From an uncultured Bacteroidales bacterium (GTDB lineage: Bacteria; Bacteroidota; Bacteroidia; Bacteroidales; UBA932), in NCBI GenBank assembly GCA_949297365.1, contig CASFSL010000005.1, positions 47,057 through 111,056 of the forward strand: a DNA stretch of 64,000 bases. Reading direction: 5' to 3'. The position numbers and the translations under genes are program-made. The notes below the pieces were generated by a model, which was given only the letters and a program-made list of their open reading frames with translations, made no database searches and was not told where the DNA came from. Below, in pieces: positions 8,160 through 16,680 of the stretch; within the stretch, counting starts at the first letter, position 1, and each line of letters starts with the position of its first letter.

Positions 8160-9557
8160 ATGTATAGGAAATTGACAGCGGCGCTCGCCGCATCAGCCGC
8201 AGCTCTCCTGAGCCTGTCTGTTCCGGTCTCCGGGCAGATGAGGGATTCGGTAAGTCTGACATCGGACGGCAATGAATCAAAAGCAAGTGTGTATTTCAAG
8301 GACGGCAAGTTCAACGTCAGGTCCCGGGACGGCAAGTTCCATCTGTGGCTGGACAACCGTATCTACACCGATGCCTCGTTCTATTTTCCGACGGAGCCGG
8401 TGGACGGACTTGTGTCCAAGGTCAATAAGGACCTGGAGGAGGACGACGGAGTGTTCCGTTTCAGCAACGGGGTGAGCATACGCCGGGCCCGATTCGCTAT
8501 CAAGGCCGAGCTTTACGACAGGTGGTTCGCCGAGTTTGACTTGGATTTTGCCTACAATGAGGTGGAGATAAAGGACATGTATCTCGGGTATAAGTTCAGC
8601 GAGCATCTTTCCATTCAGGCCGGTCATTTCAAGGAGCCGATGAGTATGGAGAGGGTGACCAGCTCGCGCTATATCATGGCCAATGAGCGTCCTATGGTAG
8701 TGGATGCCCTTGCCGGCGGACGCCGTCTGGGAGTGGCCGTCACATGGTGGGGCAAGTACTGGTGGGTCTCCGGCGGTGTCTTCGGCCAGCAGGTGGACCT
8801 GATTCAGAAGGAGCGCAACAGGGGCAGCGACGGTTACGGCTTTACCGGCAGGGTGGCGGTTCCTATTATAAATAACGACGATATTACGCTGCATATAGGC
8901 GGCTATGCCAGCTGGCGCAGGCCGGATGCCGGCGGAGAGGAGGACCGCATAGCCCTTTTCAGGACATTCCCGGAGAGCCGGACCGACCGCAGGCGTTTCG
9001 TGCAGGCCGAGGTCGGCAATGTGAACCATTACACCACATACGGAGCCGAGCTGGCCTTCAGGTGGAACAAACTGCTTATGTACGGAGAGTATCTATTTAC
9101 GGATCTGAGCAGATACAAGAAGAACGGAGAGATACATGAGCCTCTTAAGAATGCCGAGTTCATGGGCTGGTACGCCACCGCCTCGTATATGATAATAGGC
9201 GAGCAGCGCCGCTACAGTCCTGAGGATGCCGAGTTCGGCGGTGTGAAGGTCAACCGCAGGGGCGGCAACCTGGAGGTCAGTGCCAGGGTAAGCCATTTGA
9301 ATCTCAATGATTTCCATGACATGTCATCACCTATAACAGGAGGCAGCGCCTACTCCTACAGCGCGAACCTGAACTGGTATCCTGTGAGCAACGTGCTGAT
9401 CGGTCTCAATTACCTCTTCATGGACAATGACAAGTACGCTGACTCCAAGGGGCAGATAACTGTCAACACTCCTTCCGGCAACAAGGCCCTCAGCGAGGCC
9501 CGTCCCGGCGGTATAGACTTTCATGTACTCCAGCTTAGACTTATGGTTTCATTTTAA
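8160..9557 (+). CDS. phosphate-selective porin (OprP/OprO family)
   Basis: A 465-residue outer-membrane barrel. The signal peptide runs to about residue 27 (SLSVPVSG, then QMRDSV). The mature part holds typical porin O/P strands: KFHLWLDNRIYTDASFYF, IRRARFAIKAELYDRWFAEF, the motif FKEPMSMERVTSSRYIMANER (only part is diagnostic), and the final strand ending QLRLMVSF with a C-terminal Phe for BAM recognition. Family members take up phosphate or polyphosphate, but in Bacteroidota some are general porins. It is followed by a lamin-tail lipoprotein and a metallophosphoesterase, which supports a phosphorus role. A palindromic promoter suggests tight regulation. Confidence 0.82.
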   Translation: MYRKLTAALAASAAALLSLSVPVSGQMRDSVSLTSDGNESKASVYFKDGKFNVRSRDGKFHLWLDNRIYTDASFYFPTEPVDGLVSKVNKDLEEDDGVFRFSNGVSIRRARFAIKAELYDRWFAEFDLDFAYNEVEIKDMYLGYKFSEHLSIQAGHFKEPMSMERVTSSRYIMANERPMVVDALAGGRRLGVAVTWWGKYWWVSGGVFGQQVDLIQKERNRGSDGYGFTGRVAVPIINNDDITLHIGGYASWRRPDAGGEEDRIALFRTFPESRTDRRRFVQAEVGNVNHYTTYGAELAFRWNKLLMYGEYLFTDLSRYKKNGEIHEPLKNAEFMGWYATASYMIIGEQRRYSPEDAEFGGVKVNRRGGNLEVSARVSHLNLNDFHDMSSPITGGSAYSYSANLNWYPVSNVLIGLNYLFMDNDKYADSKGQITVNTPSGNKALSEARPGGIDFHVLQLRLMVSF

Positions 9558-9588
9558 TACAGACGAAAACAATTAAAACATTCAGGAT

Positions 9589-10602
9589 ATGAGAATCAGA
9601 ACATTTTTCTTATGCGCGGCTTCATTTGCCGCAGCGGTACTTGCCTCCGGGTGCAAGGACGATGTGGAACCCGGTGTAGAGCCTTCTGACGTACAGGGGC
9701 TGTTTGTCAACGAGGTGTGTTCCGGAGGTACGGACTGGATCGAGCTGTACAACGCCTCGGACGAGACGATGGATCTTACCGGCTATCATGTGCAGGACAG
9801 CAAGGGAACTGATGAGGAATATACATTCCCGTCCGGCTCCAGCATTGCAGCCAAAGGCTTCCTGGTACTGGAGGAGGGTACGTTTGAGTTCGGAATATCC
9901 GGCGGTGGAGATGAGATAAAGGTGCTGGATGAGAACTATTCCGTAATAGACGACGTGAATGTTCCCGAGATGGAGGACGGATTCACTTATGCCCGTACAG
10001 AGGACGGCGGTTCATCATGGGAGATAGTCGAGGGCGGTACCAAGGGCCGCAGCAACGGCGGTACTCCTGATGAGAGGCCCGAGGATCCCGATGACGGGAA
10101 CCAGCCTTCCGGAGTGGATTATTCGGCCTTGAGGCTCAATGAGCTGAACGGAAATGACAAGTTCATCGAACTTTACAACTCGTCCGATGCGGACATCGAC
10201 ATAGCCGGTGTGTGTTTTACGAAAGACGATGAGGATACGTTTACCGCAGCCGAAGGTACTGTAGTGCCGGCCAAAGGATTTCTGACAGTGTGGTCGGAGA
10301 AGGCCGATGCCCTTGAGGAGAATCCCGGTCTGGCTCCGGTATTCGAGTTCGGCCTTTCAGCCGACAAGTCGGTGAAGATAGAGCTCTTTGCTCCGGACGG
10401 TACGTCTCTGGATGTGTTTAAGAACCTGAGCGTGTCTTTAGGTGAGACCTGGGGTGAGGACGACGGTATGTATGACAGTAAGGATAAAGGGTCGTTTGCC
10501 CGCGAGACAGACGGTACGGGTGACTGGTATATCATGACCGCTACGGAAGGAGAGAGCAATGGGTCGGCTGAGAAAGTAGAGGACGATAAGATAGAATGGT
10601 AA
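9589..10602 (+). CDS. lipoprotein with two lamin-tail domains
   Basis: A 337-residue surface or periplasmic lipoprotein (lipobox LASGC, Cys22). Two immunoglobulin-fold lamin-tail domains are visible: residues ~35-125 (FVNEVCSGGTDWIELYN, DLTGYHV, AAKGFLVLE) and ~180-300 (LRLNELNGNDKFIELYN, VPAKGFLTVW). An acidic, Pro/Gly-rich linker lies between them. In bacteria this domain is often fused or linked to secreted nucleases and phosphatases and is thought to bind substrates or surfaces. The stop overlaps the start of the metallophosphoesterase gene (ATGGTAA at 10596), so the two proteins are probably made together. Confidence 0.8.
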   Translation: MRIRTFFLCAASFAAAVLASGCKDDVEPGVEPSDVQGLFVNEVCSGGTDWIELYNASDETMDLTGYHVQDSKGTDEEYTFPSGSSIAAKGFLVLEEGTFEFGISGGGDEIKVLDENYSVIDDVNVPEMEDGFTYARTEDGGSSWEIVEGGTKGRSNGGTPDERPEDPDDGNQPSGVDYSALRLNELNGNDKFIELYNSSDADIDIAGVCFTKDDEDTFTAAEGTVVPAKGFLTVWSEKADALEENPGLAPVFEFGLSADKSVKIELFAPDGTSLDVFKNLSVSLGETWGEDDGMYDSKDKGSFARETDGTGDWYIMTATEGESNGSAEKVEDDKIEW

Positions 10603-11690
10603 AAAGGTTCATATTAGTGTTGGTGGGCGTTTCCCTGTTCTGCGGCTCTGTGTGGGCGCAGGGCGGGGAAATTCTCCGTTTTATCTATTGCTCTGACCTG
10701 CATTACGGTCTGGAGCGGGATTTCCGGGGAGAGGAGGATGTGCCTGCGGATTCGGTCAGCAGGGCCATGATAGCCTCGTTCGGGATTCTGGAGAAAACGG
10801 CATTGCCGCTGGACGGAGGAGTGGGGCAGGGACAGGTGTTCGGTGAGCCGGAGTTTATCATATGCACCGGTGATATCGCCAACAGGATGCAGCATGGAGT
10901 GCAGACAGCATCGGAATCATGGACGCAGTTCTGCCGCGACTGGGAGGAGTATCTGGACAGGATGTGTCTGGTTCCGGGCAATCATGACATATCGAACGCC
11001 ATAGGATATCCTAAACCCATGAGTCCTGATAAGGATGCCGCGAGTGCTGCGGGCATTTATGATATGATGATGTCTCCGGATACGGTGGTCACGGCGGATG
11101 ATTTTGATTACGCAGTGCATAAGACGCACTATACCTTTGTGGCGGACAGTATCCGCTTTGTCTTTATGGGTATGTGGCCCGACTCGCACATGCGGGAGTG
11201 GTACAGCGGTACTGTGGATGCCGGAGAGGATATTCCCGTCCTGCTTTTCACGCACGATCCTCCGGAAGCGGACGCGAAGCATTTTACCAATCCATGGAAA
11301 CCTCATGATATCAATTCTGCCGATAAGTTCGAGAACCTGCTGACCGATACGTGCTCGGTACGCAGCATAGACAGGGCTCCGAAGGACAACTGGCGGTCAC
11401 TGGAGCGATTCCTTTCCTTGCATCCTGAGATAAAGGCCTGGTTTCACGGTGACTGGAACTACAATGAATTCTATACCTGGACGGGAGTGGACGGCACTGT
11501 CAGCCTGCCTGTCTTCAGGGTGGATTCTCCGATGAAGGGGGATTATTCGTCCGTGGACGAGACCCTGCTGTCCTACATAGTGGTGACTGTGGATGCCGGC
11601 TCCCGTCTGCTGACCGCCAGGGAGTGCCTGTGGAATCCGGACGGAGCAGCCGGTATCCGCTGGGGCGCATCCTGTACTATTGCACTGTGA
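10596..11690 (+). CDS. secreted metallophosphoesterase
   Basis: A 364-residue calcineurin-like phosphoesterase with a signal peptide (cleavage near VWA-QGGE, residue ~22). Metal ligands can be followed: SDLHYG (Asp34, His36), TGDIANRM, VPGNHDIS and FTHDPPEAD. The last motif is FHGDWNYNE, whereas most family members have GHxH, so the final metal site differs. It would act on phosphate mono- or diesters in the periplasm or at the surface. It overlaps the lamin-tail gene by 7 nt and lies downstream of a phosphate-type porin. The substrate is not predictable. Confidence 0.83.
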   Translation: MVKRFILVLVGVSLFCGSVWAQGGEILRFIYCSDLHYGLERDFRGEEDVPADSVSRAMIASFGILEKTALPLDGGVGQGQVFGEPEFIICTGDIANRMQHGVQTASESWTQFCRDWEEYLDRMCLVPGNHDISNAIGYPKPMSPDKDAASAAGIYDMMMSPDTVVTADDFDYAVHKTHYTFVADSIRFVFMGMWPDSHMREWYSGTVDAGEDIPVLLFTHDPPEADAKHFTNPWKPHDINSADKFENLLTDTCSVRSIDRAPKDNWRSLERFLSLHPEIKAWFHGDWNYNEFYTWTGVDGTVSLPVFRVDSPMKGDYSSVDETLLSYIVVTVDAGSRLLTARECLWNPDGAAGIRWGASCTIAL

Positions 11691-11709
11691 TGTAAAAGGA
11701 TTATATTTG
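11680..11709 (+). promoter_or_regulatory. promoter of the barrel-protein gene
   Basis: TTG at 11680-11682, 19 bp, then TATATTTG at 11702-11709, overlapping the end of the preceding gene and 12 bp before the ATG at 11722. It argues for the ATG at 11722, since an upstream in-frame ATG at 11680 would lie in the promoter. Confidence 0.6.
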
Positions 11710-11721
11710 TGCAGTGAATCT

Positions 11722-12606
11722 ATGAGAAAGTTTACTGCATATATCTTGATCTGTCTGGCCTTGACCTGCCTTGTGCCTGTCGTAGCGTCGGCTCAGGACG
11801 AGGGGCGTATATCACCTCTGTATTTCGGTCCCAATGCCCTGCCTGTGCCCGACATGCTGGACGGACGTGTGTCGGAACGGTTCTATGTGGAGCTGGACTA
11901 CGACTGCCATTCAGGCTTTTACGGAGACTTGACCCAGACCGTGTTTGCAAAGGCCCATATCCCTCTGTTCTCGCCCAGGGTCAACCTGTCGGTATGGATG
12001 CCGGTGGTGGAGTTCTACCGCAATACTCCGGCTTCCATCGCGCACAGCCGTCCGCCGGAAGTCAGCTACAGCGGATATCAGATCGGCAACGTGTATGTGT
12101 CGGTGGACTTTCAGGTGCTGAAGGAGGGACGTTTCATGCCCGATATGTCAGTGAGGGCGGCTATTGTCACGGCTTCGGGGGACGGAGACGAGTATTTCCG
12201 CAACTTTGACGCACCGGGCTACTTCTTTGATGCATCCATAGGTAAGTCCGTCAAGTTTCAGGGCGATTTTTTCCAAAGTCTGCGTCTGGCGGCCAACGCC
12301 GGCTTCCTATGCTGGCAGGTGAGCGCCAATACTCAGAATGACGCATATATGTACGGAATGAAGGCGGTGCTGGAGACCAGGCTGCTGGATGTCTCCTGTG
12401 CCTGGCAGGGGTATACAGGCTGGATAGGAGACGGGGACGCTCCGATGGTCATCAAGGCTTCAGCGGTGTTCCGGGCCGGGCAGTTCAGGCCGCTGATAGC
12501 CTATGAGTACGGTCTAAGGGATTATCCTTTTCATCATTTCCGTGTCGGAGTAGGCTTTGTTTTCGGGCAGGCCGAGGCCCTTTTCCGAATAAAGAGACAG
12601 AGATAA
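11722..12606 (+). CDS. outer-membrane beta-barrel protein, unknown function
   Basis: I do not recognise this 294-residue protein. It begins with a signal peptide (MRKFTAYILICLALTCL, cleaved near ASAQ) and continues as alternating aromatic strands (RFYVELDYDCHSGFYGD, QIGNVYVSVDFQVL, SLRLAANAGFLCW) to a C-terminal strand rich in Phe and Val (HHFRVGVGFVFG) followed by a basic tail. This is the pattern of a 10-12-strand outer-membrane barrel. I placed the start at 11722 because the upstream in-frame ATG at 11680 precedes the likely transcription start and would hide the signal peptide. It follows the phosphoesterase gene but has its own promoter. Confidence 0.7.
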   Translation: MRKFTAYILICLALTCLVPVVASAQDEGRISPLYFGPNALPVPDMLDGRVSERFYVELDYDCHSGFYGDLTQTVFAKAHIPLFSPRVNLSVWMPVVEFYRNTPASIAHSRPPEVSYSGYQIGNVYVSVDFQVLKEGRFMPDMSVRAAIVTASGDGDEYFRNFDAPGYFFDASIGKSVKFQGDFFQSLRLAANAGFLCWQVSANTQNDAYMYGMKAVLETRLLDVSCAWQGYTGWIGDGDAPMVIKASAVFRAGQFRPLIAYEYGLRDYPFHHFRVGVGFVFGQAEALFRIKRQR

Positions 12607-12624
12607 TTACTATATTCGCATTTT

Positions 12625-14664
12625 ATGCGTGTTCAGAAAAATATATTTACCATGTCCTTTGTCAGGAATGTGTTCCTGTCGCTGCTCCTGCTGCTGTTTT
12701 CATGGACGCTCAGGGCGCAGTATGACACGGACCATTTTTTCTTCAGGGGGCAGCTGGCTCTCAATGAAGGCCGGTATCTGGATGCTCTGAACAGCTTCAG
12801 CATTATCATAAGGATAGACGATTCTCTCTACGAGGCTTATTTCTTCAGGGGCATAGCGAAATACAATCTAGGGGATTTCGGAGGTGCTGAATCGGATTTT
12901 GACAAAGCCATTGAACTCAACCCTGTCTATACCCTGGCATACCATTACAGAGCGATAACGCTCAGCCGGATGGGGGAATATGACCGGGCTTTGGAAGACC
13001 TGAGACGCGCGATAGATCTGAGACCGAGCTATTATGGACTGTATTTCAGCCGTGGAGTGACTTACTTTCTCTCGCAGCAGTTTGAGAAGGCCGTGGAGGA
13101 TTTTGACCGATTCATCATGCGTGAGCCGAAGGATCCTGACGCTTATCTCAACCGCGGAGCCTCTTACCTGTTTCTGGGAGATACTGTCAGGGCCCTCAAG
13201 GACTATGACCGTGCGATTACACTGGACAGTTTTGACCCGGAGGGTTATATCCGCCGCTCCAGGATATATTATTCCCAGCACAGGATGGAAGATGCCCTGT
13301 CCGACCTGAACCGCGCGATAGACCTGGATACGGCCAATACTTTCGCTTATTTCAACCGTGCCCTTATCCGTTACGAGATGAAGGACGTGCAGGGGACGCT
13401 GGCAGATCTGGACAAGGTGCTGTCCCGGGAACCTGACAATTCCCTGACACTGTACAACCGGGCATTGATTCTGTCTCAGCTCGGGGATTATGACAATGCC
13501 CTGAGTGACTATGACAGAGTGCTGAATATCAATCCGGAGAATGTCCTAGCGTACTATAACCGTTCAATACTCTTTACTGAGATGGGACGCTATAAGGATG
13601 CGGTGGAGGATCTGACCAAGGCGATAGAACTTTATCCGGATTTCGCCAACGCCTACATGAATCGCTCCTATGTCAAGAATCAGATGGGCCAGTATGCCTC
13701 GGCCGAGGAGGACTATCGGACGGCGCAGAGCAAGATAGCGATGTATCGGAGTCTGACATCGGACAGTGCAGGCCGGGCCGCTTTTGCGGATACGTCCCGT
13801 AAGTATGACCGGCTGATAGCGTTGGATTCGGATTTTGCCAGAAGTGACTTCAATGACGACCAGCTGCTTCAGAACCGCAACGTGAGCATAGACCTGAAGC
13901 CGATGTACCGTTTTGTCGTAGCGTCTGACAAGCGTGTGGATGAGGACGGAATGCCTATTACGCTGACGAACCGCTATCAGGACGAAAAGGTGGATAAGTT
14001 TGCCGGCGAGGTGCCTTTGGATGTGGAGATATCCTGCCGGCCCGCCGCTGCTGCCGCCGTGGACAACTCCCGTCTGCTGGAGGCTGTGGACAGAGTGGCC
14101 GGGAATACAGGAGATGACCGTGTGCTTTTTGCCAAGGCCTTGATAGAGAGTGATAACAAACAGTTCAATTCGGCTATGTCCTGCTACGATGAGGCGATAG
14201 ACAAGCATCCTTCGGAAGTTTTCTATTATATCAATCGTGGGGCTCTCCGTGCGGAGATGATAGATTTTATCTCCTCGATAGAGAGCAATGTGCAGGTGCT
14301 CACCATAGACAATGCCGGTACGGCCAAGGCCAGGGTACGGGACGGGTCGTCGTCGGCCGGTTATGATTATTCCGAGGCGATATCCGATATGCGCAAGGCA
14401 TCCATGCTGTACCCGGACTTCCCCTATACCTACTACAATCTGGGCAACCTGTACTGCCTTTCCAGCGATATGCCCGAGGCCATTACGCAGTACACCAAGG
14501 CTATAGACCTGTATCCGGGCCTTGCTGAGGCCTATTACAACCGAGGTCTGGTGCTTATCTATGTCAAGGACCGGGAGAAGGGCTGTCTGGATATGAGCAA
14601 GGCCGGTGAGCTCGGTATTGAGGATGCCTACAGTGTCATCAAGAAATACTGCGATACCGAGTGA
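12625..14664 (+). CDS. tetratricopeptide-repeat protein, exported
   Basis: A 679-residue protein made mainly of TPR units: about nine consecutive repeats from residue ~30 to ~370 (for example ALNEGRYLDALNSFS, KYNLGDFGGAESDFDKAIEL, YDRALEDLRRAIDLRPSYYG), a ~100-residue stretch without repeats, and three or more further repeats near the C-terminus. The hydrophobic N-terminus is a signal peptide. The ATG at 12652 (MSFVRNVFLS) gives the cleaner signal peptide, cleaved after LRA, and is a serious alternative start. TPRs mediate protein contacts; no catalytic domain is seen. It is separated by 18 bp from the barrel-protein gene and may share its transcript. Confidence 0.8.
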   Translation: MRVQKNIFTMSFVRNVFLSLLLLLFSWTLRAQYDTDHFFFRGQLALNEGRYLDALNSFSIIIRIDDSLYEAYFFRGIAKYNLGDFGGAESDFDKAIELNPVYTLAYHYRAITLSRMGEYDRALEDLRRAIDLRPSYYGLYFSRGVTYFLSQQFEKAVEDFDRFIMREPKDPDAYLNRGASYLFLGDTVRALKDYDRAITLDSFDPEGYIRRSRIYYSQHRMEDALSDLNRAIDLDTANTFAYFNRALIRYEMKDVQGTLADLDKVLSREPDNSLTLYNRALILSQLGDYDNALSDYDRVLNINPENVLAYYNRSILFTEMGRYKDAVEDLTKAIELYPDFANAYMNRSYVKNQMGQYASAEEDYRTAQSKIAMYRSLTSDSAGRAAFADTSRKYDRLIALDSDFARSDFNDDQLLQNRNVSIDLKPMYRFVVASDKRVDEDGMPITLTNRYQDEKVDKFAGEVPLDVEISCRPAAAAAVDNSRLLEAVDRVAGNTGDDRVLFAKALIESDNKQFNSAMSCYDEAIDKHPSEVFYYINRGALRAEMIDFISSIESNVQVLTIDNAGTAKARVRDGSSSAGYDYSEAISDMRKASMLYPDFPYTYYNLGNLYCLSSDMPEAITQYTKAIDLYPGLAEAYYNRGLVLIYVKDREKGCLDMSKAGELGIEDAYSVIKKYCDTE

Positions 14665-14691
14665 CGGAAATGATTAACATCAATAGATATG

Positions 14692-14722
14692 TTGTGAATT
14701 GCTTTCAAACTTTGTATCTTTG
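14692..14722 (+). promoter_or_regulatory. orphan promoter in a convergent intergenic region
   Basis: TTG at 14692-14694 with 20 bp to TATCTTTG at 14715-14722, a good Bacteroidota promoter on the plus strand. No plus-strand gene follows; the next 105 nt hold two hairpins (see the ncRNA candidate) and then the antisense of the gene ending at 14829. Confidence 0.5.
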
Positions 14723-14726
14723 ACGG

Positions 14727-14828
14727 ACTGCAAACAGCATCACGCTGTTTATCTCACAATAACTCATAGTTGTGAATTGATATCATTCAACCTTTGACTG
14801 ATGCTGGAGAGTATTTTATGCGTTGAGA
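14727..14828 (+). ncRNA. candidate small RNA (two hairpins)
   Basis: Downstream of the orphan promoter are a perfect 7-bp hairpin (AAACAGC 14732-14738, GCTGTTT 14744-14750, loop ATCAC) and a second inverted repeat (TCACAA 14754-14759, TTGTGA 14770-14775). No T-rich terminator is visible before 14829, so a transcript could also run antisense into the convergent gene. This is a prediction only. Confidence 0.3.
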
Positions 14829-15758
14829 TTATTCGGAGTAGAGGGATTTAAGGATGTTCTGGCAACGGTCTGCTTTGTTGTAATTGAGATCTACAGTTCT
14901 TACTCCTTTAATAACAATGCCTTCACCGAATTCAACATGAGGTTGGTCAAATATTATTGTTATATCTCCATAGTCCCAGGCATCTCCAGAAGATGGAGAA
15001 CCGGCATGTACGAAGTAGATTGTTTTATTTGAGCGTGGTTTTCCGCAAAGTCGTATGACATCATCTGTATTCATGCCGATGAGGATCTGCGAGGCTTTGG
15101 AGGTGCTTTGGTTGAAGGCACGGCGGATGCGGTCTATCTCGGACTGGACGGCCTGTTCCTGCTGGGCAACCTGGGTGTATTTGGATTTGAGGCCGGAGAG
15201 CTCTTTGTTGAGTCTCTGCAGATTCTCCTCCTGTTGGCGCAACTTTTCCTGCTCGTTCTCCAGGCTTTGCCGCAGTGATGCGATTTCGGATTCCTTGGCC
15301 TTAATGGAGGTGTTGGCCTCGGTCAGCAGCATGTTGAGGCTGTCCACGACTACGCTGGCCTTGCGCTGCTCGATGCTGCGGTTGAGCCGCCTGACCACAT
15401 CCTCCGGGTCAACCGTTATCTCGGCCTTGATGTAGTATTCAATGCCGGTCCAGTTCTCCTCCAGGATGGTGGTCTCGGTGATGCCGGCCGATATCTGCTC
15501 TATCTCCTTTTTCAGGAACTGATTGGATATCCGGTCTCCGTCCTGTTCCTCACTGTAGTTGATGTAACTTTCCAGGTAGACCCCGATCTCCTCCAGCAAC
15601 AGCCGCTTGACCTCTGTCAGGGCCTTGGTGCGGGAGGTAATCTTGCTGTCGCTCTCTCCGGCCTGATAGTAGTATTCACGGACAAACGTCCTGCTCTCGG
15701 CATTGCCGCAGACAACGGCGGCTAGGATAATGGCTGCGGTAAGAAGTATCTTTTTCAT
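14829..15758 (-). CDS. exported coiled-coil protein with SmpA-like C-terminus
   Basis: A 309-residue envelope protein with a signal peptide (residues 1-20, cleaved after GNA). Residues ~25-130 form an LPP20-like alpha/beta domain (TFVREYYYQAG, KRLLLEEIGVYLES, IEYYIKAEITVDPEDV). A long coiled coil spans ~130-215 (IASLRQSLENEQEKLRQQEE). The last ~90 residues resemble the small SmpA/BamE-type fold: LIGMNTDDVIRLCGKPRS, WDYGDITIIFD, IVIKGV. It is convergent with the TPR gene. The function is not known; a role in envelope assembly or sensing is only a guess. Confidence 0.68.
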   Translation of the reverse strand: MKKILLTAAIILAAVVCGNAESRTFVREYYYQAGESDSKITSRTKALTEVKRLLLEEIGVYLESYINYSEEQDGDRISNQFLKKEIEQISAGITETTILEENWTGIEYYIKAEITVDPEDVVRRLNRSIEQRKASVVVDSLNMLLTEANTSIKAKESEIASLRQSLENEQEKLRQQEENLQRLNKELSGLKSKYTQVAQQEQAVQSEIDRIRRAFNQSTSKASQILIGMNTDDVIRLCGKPRSNKTIYFVHAGSPSSGDAWDYGDITIIFDQPHVEFGEGIVIKGVRTVDLNYNKADRCQNILKSLYSE

Positions 15759-15856
15759 AAGCTGGTGGTTTAATCAACAATCAATGTTCGCTGACTGATT
15801 TTGTTACAAATTTAGCAATACTTTTTGTGATTTTCCGCAAAGATCCCCCCTACAGC

Positions 15857-16039
15857 CATCACGTTACTTTTTAGTTGAGTTGCATGTACTTGAATATAAG
15901 TACTTTATCTATTAACTGATATTTTAAGTGGGGCGGATTCCACTCAGAATGAGCCTTTTTGCCGGCACTTAATATTTTACGTAAAATGCAATAGCCGGTC
16001 AATCAGATGGTTACAACACAACTAAAAAGCAACGTGATG
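15857..16039. mobile_element. 183-bp element with 26-bp terminal inverted repeats
   Basis: The ends 15857-15882 and 16014-16039 are inverted copies matching at 24 of 26 positions (left end begins CATCACGTTACTTTTTAG). The interior holds GTACTT/AAGTAC (15886-15903), a GTGG/CCAC hairpin and the 14-bp palindrome ATTTTACGTAAAAT. There is no coding capacity. The size fits a MITE or an invertible DNA segment. No clear target-site duplication is visible (flanks ..acagc and atgcc..). Confidence 0.55.
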
Positions 16040-16267
16040 ATGCCAGGAGGATTGAATCGGGAGAATTGGACTGGTAGGATTAGATCGGGAGAACGGGGCT
16101 GAGAGATGGGCCGGGCGGTTGTTCTTGGCTGCTGGATACCGGGAGCAGTATGTTGCGCCGGTGGGCTTGCTGCCAGACCATTGACCGCAGGCATCCAGCG
16201 GCTCTCAACCCATAAAGCACCGGCATCAATCATAACCGACTGTCAATCAGTAACTATTGAATATGAC

Positions 16268-16307
16268 GGTTGCCCTATGGTATGTTTTTTCAGGCCATAG
16301 AGCAACC
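16268..16307. repeat. 13-bp inverted repeat (hairpin)
   Basis: GGTTGCCCTATGG (16268-16280) and CCATAGAGCAACC (16295-16307) pair at 12 of 13 positions around a 14-nt loop containing six T. Confidence 0.6.
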
Positions 16308-16560
16308 ACGCCAAAGAGATGTGTCTGGGAATCAGGGCCTTGACGAACTGGGCGGTGCTTCATGGATTACTATCACCGCTGTGCGGAATGCTGCGTAGGG
16401 CAGCGACAGGCATCGGTGCCTCAAAAACAGCAATCTGGCCTGTGCTTGCTTTAGGCGGCGAGAGGACTCACGCCAATCAGGGGGTATCTTTGTGGATAAT
16501 CATTATACCTTTTGTGATTTCCATCAGTGTGTCTTCTGCCGTTTTTTGAAATGACGGTGC

Positions 16561-16606
16561 GATGCGGAATGTGATGCGGAATGTGATGCGGAATGTGATG
16601 CGGTTG
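16561..16606. repeat. 12-bp tandem repeat
   Basis: Three exact copies of GATGCGGAATGT (16561-16596) and a partial fourth GATGCGGTTG (16597-16606). A simple minisatellite likely to vary in copy number by slippage; it is not in a gene. Confidence 0.9.
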
Positions 16607-16629
16607 AATATCAACTGATTACATTTATG

Positions 16630-16680
16630 CGCTGCACATTTGACCTAGTCTGAAACAGGCCAAGTGTGCAGCGTCTTTTG
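16630..16680 (+). terminator. strong hairpin, possible terminator
   Basis: Arms 16630-16645 and 16658-16673 match at 14 of 16 positions with a perfect outer 9 bp (CGCTGCACA / TGTGCAGCG), followed by TCTTTTG on the plus strand. It could end a plus-strand transcript; no known gene needs it, so its role is unclear. It lies ~280 nt past the uvrA stop. Confidence 0.4.

Noticed and set aside
15970..16012. TTGACC-N17-TAAAAT (E. coli-type promoter) inside the 183-bp element
   Set aside because: Bacteroidota promoters do not use this consensus, and an AT-rich 43-bp match is expected by chance.
16106..16549. Two open frames (64 and 76 codons) in the gene-free region
   Set aside because: No recognisable domain and no good promoter, and the frames cross inverted repeats. 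Kept as non-coding.
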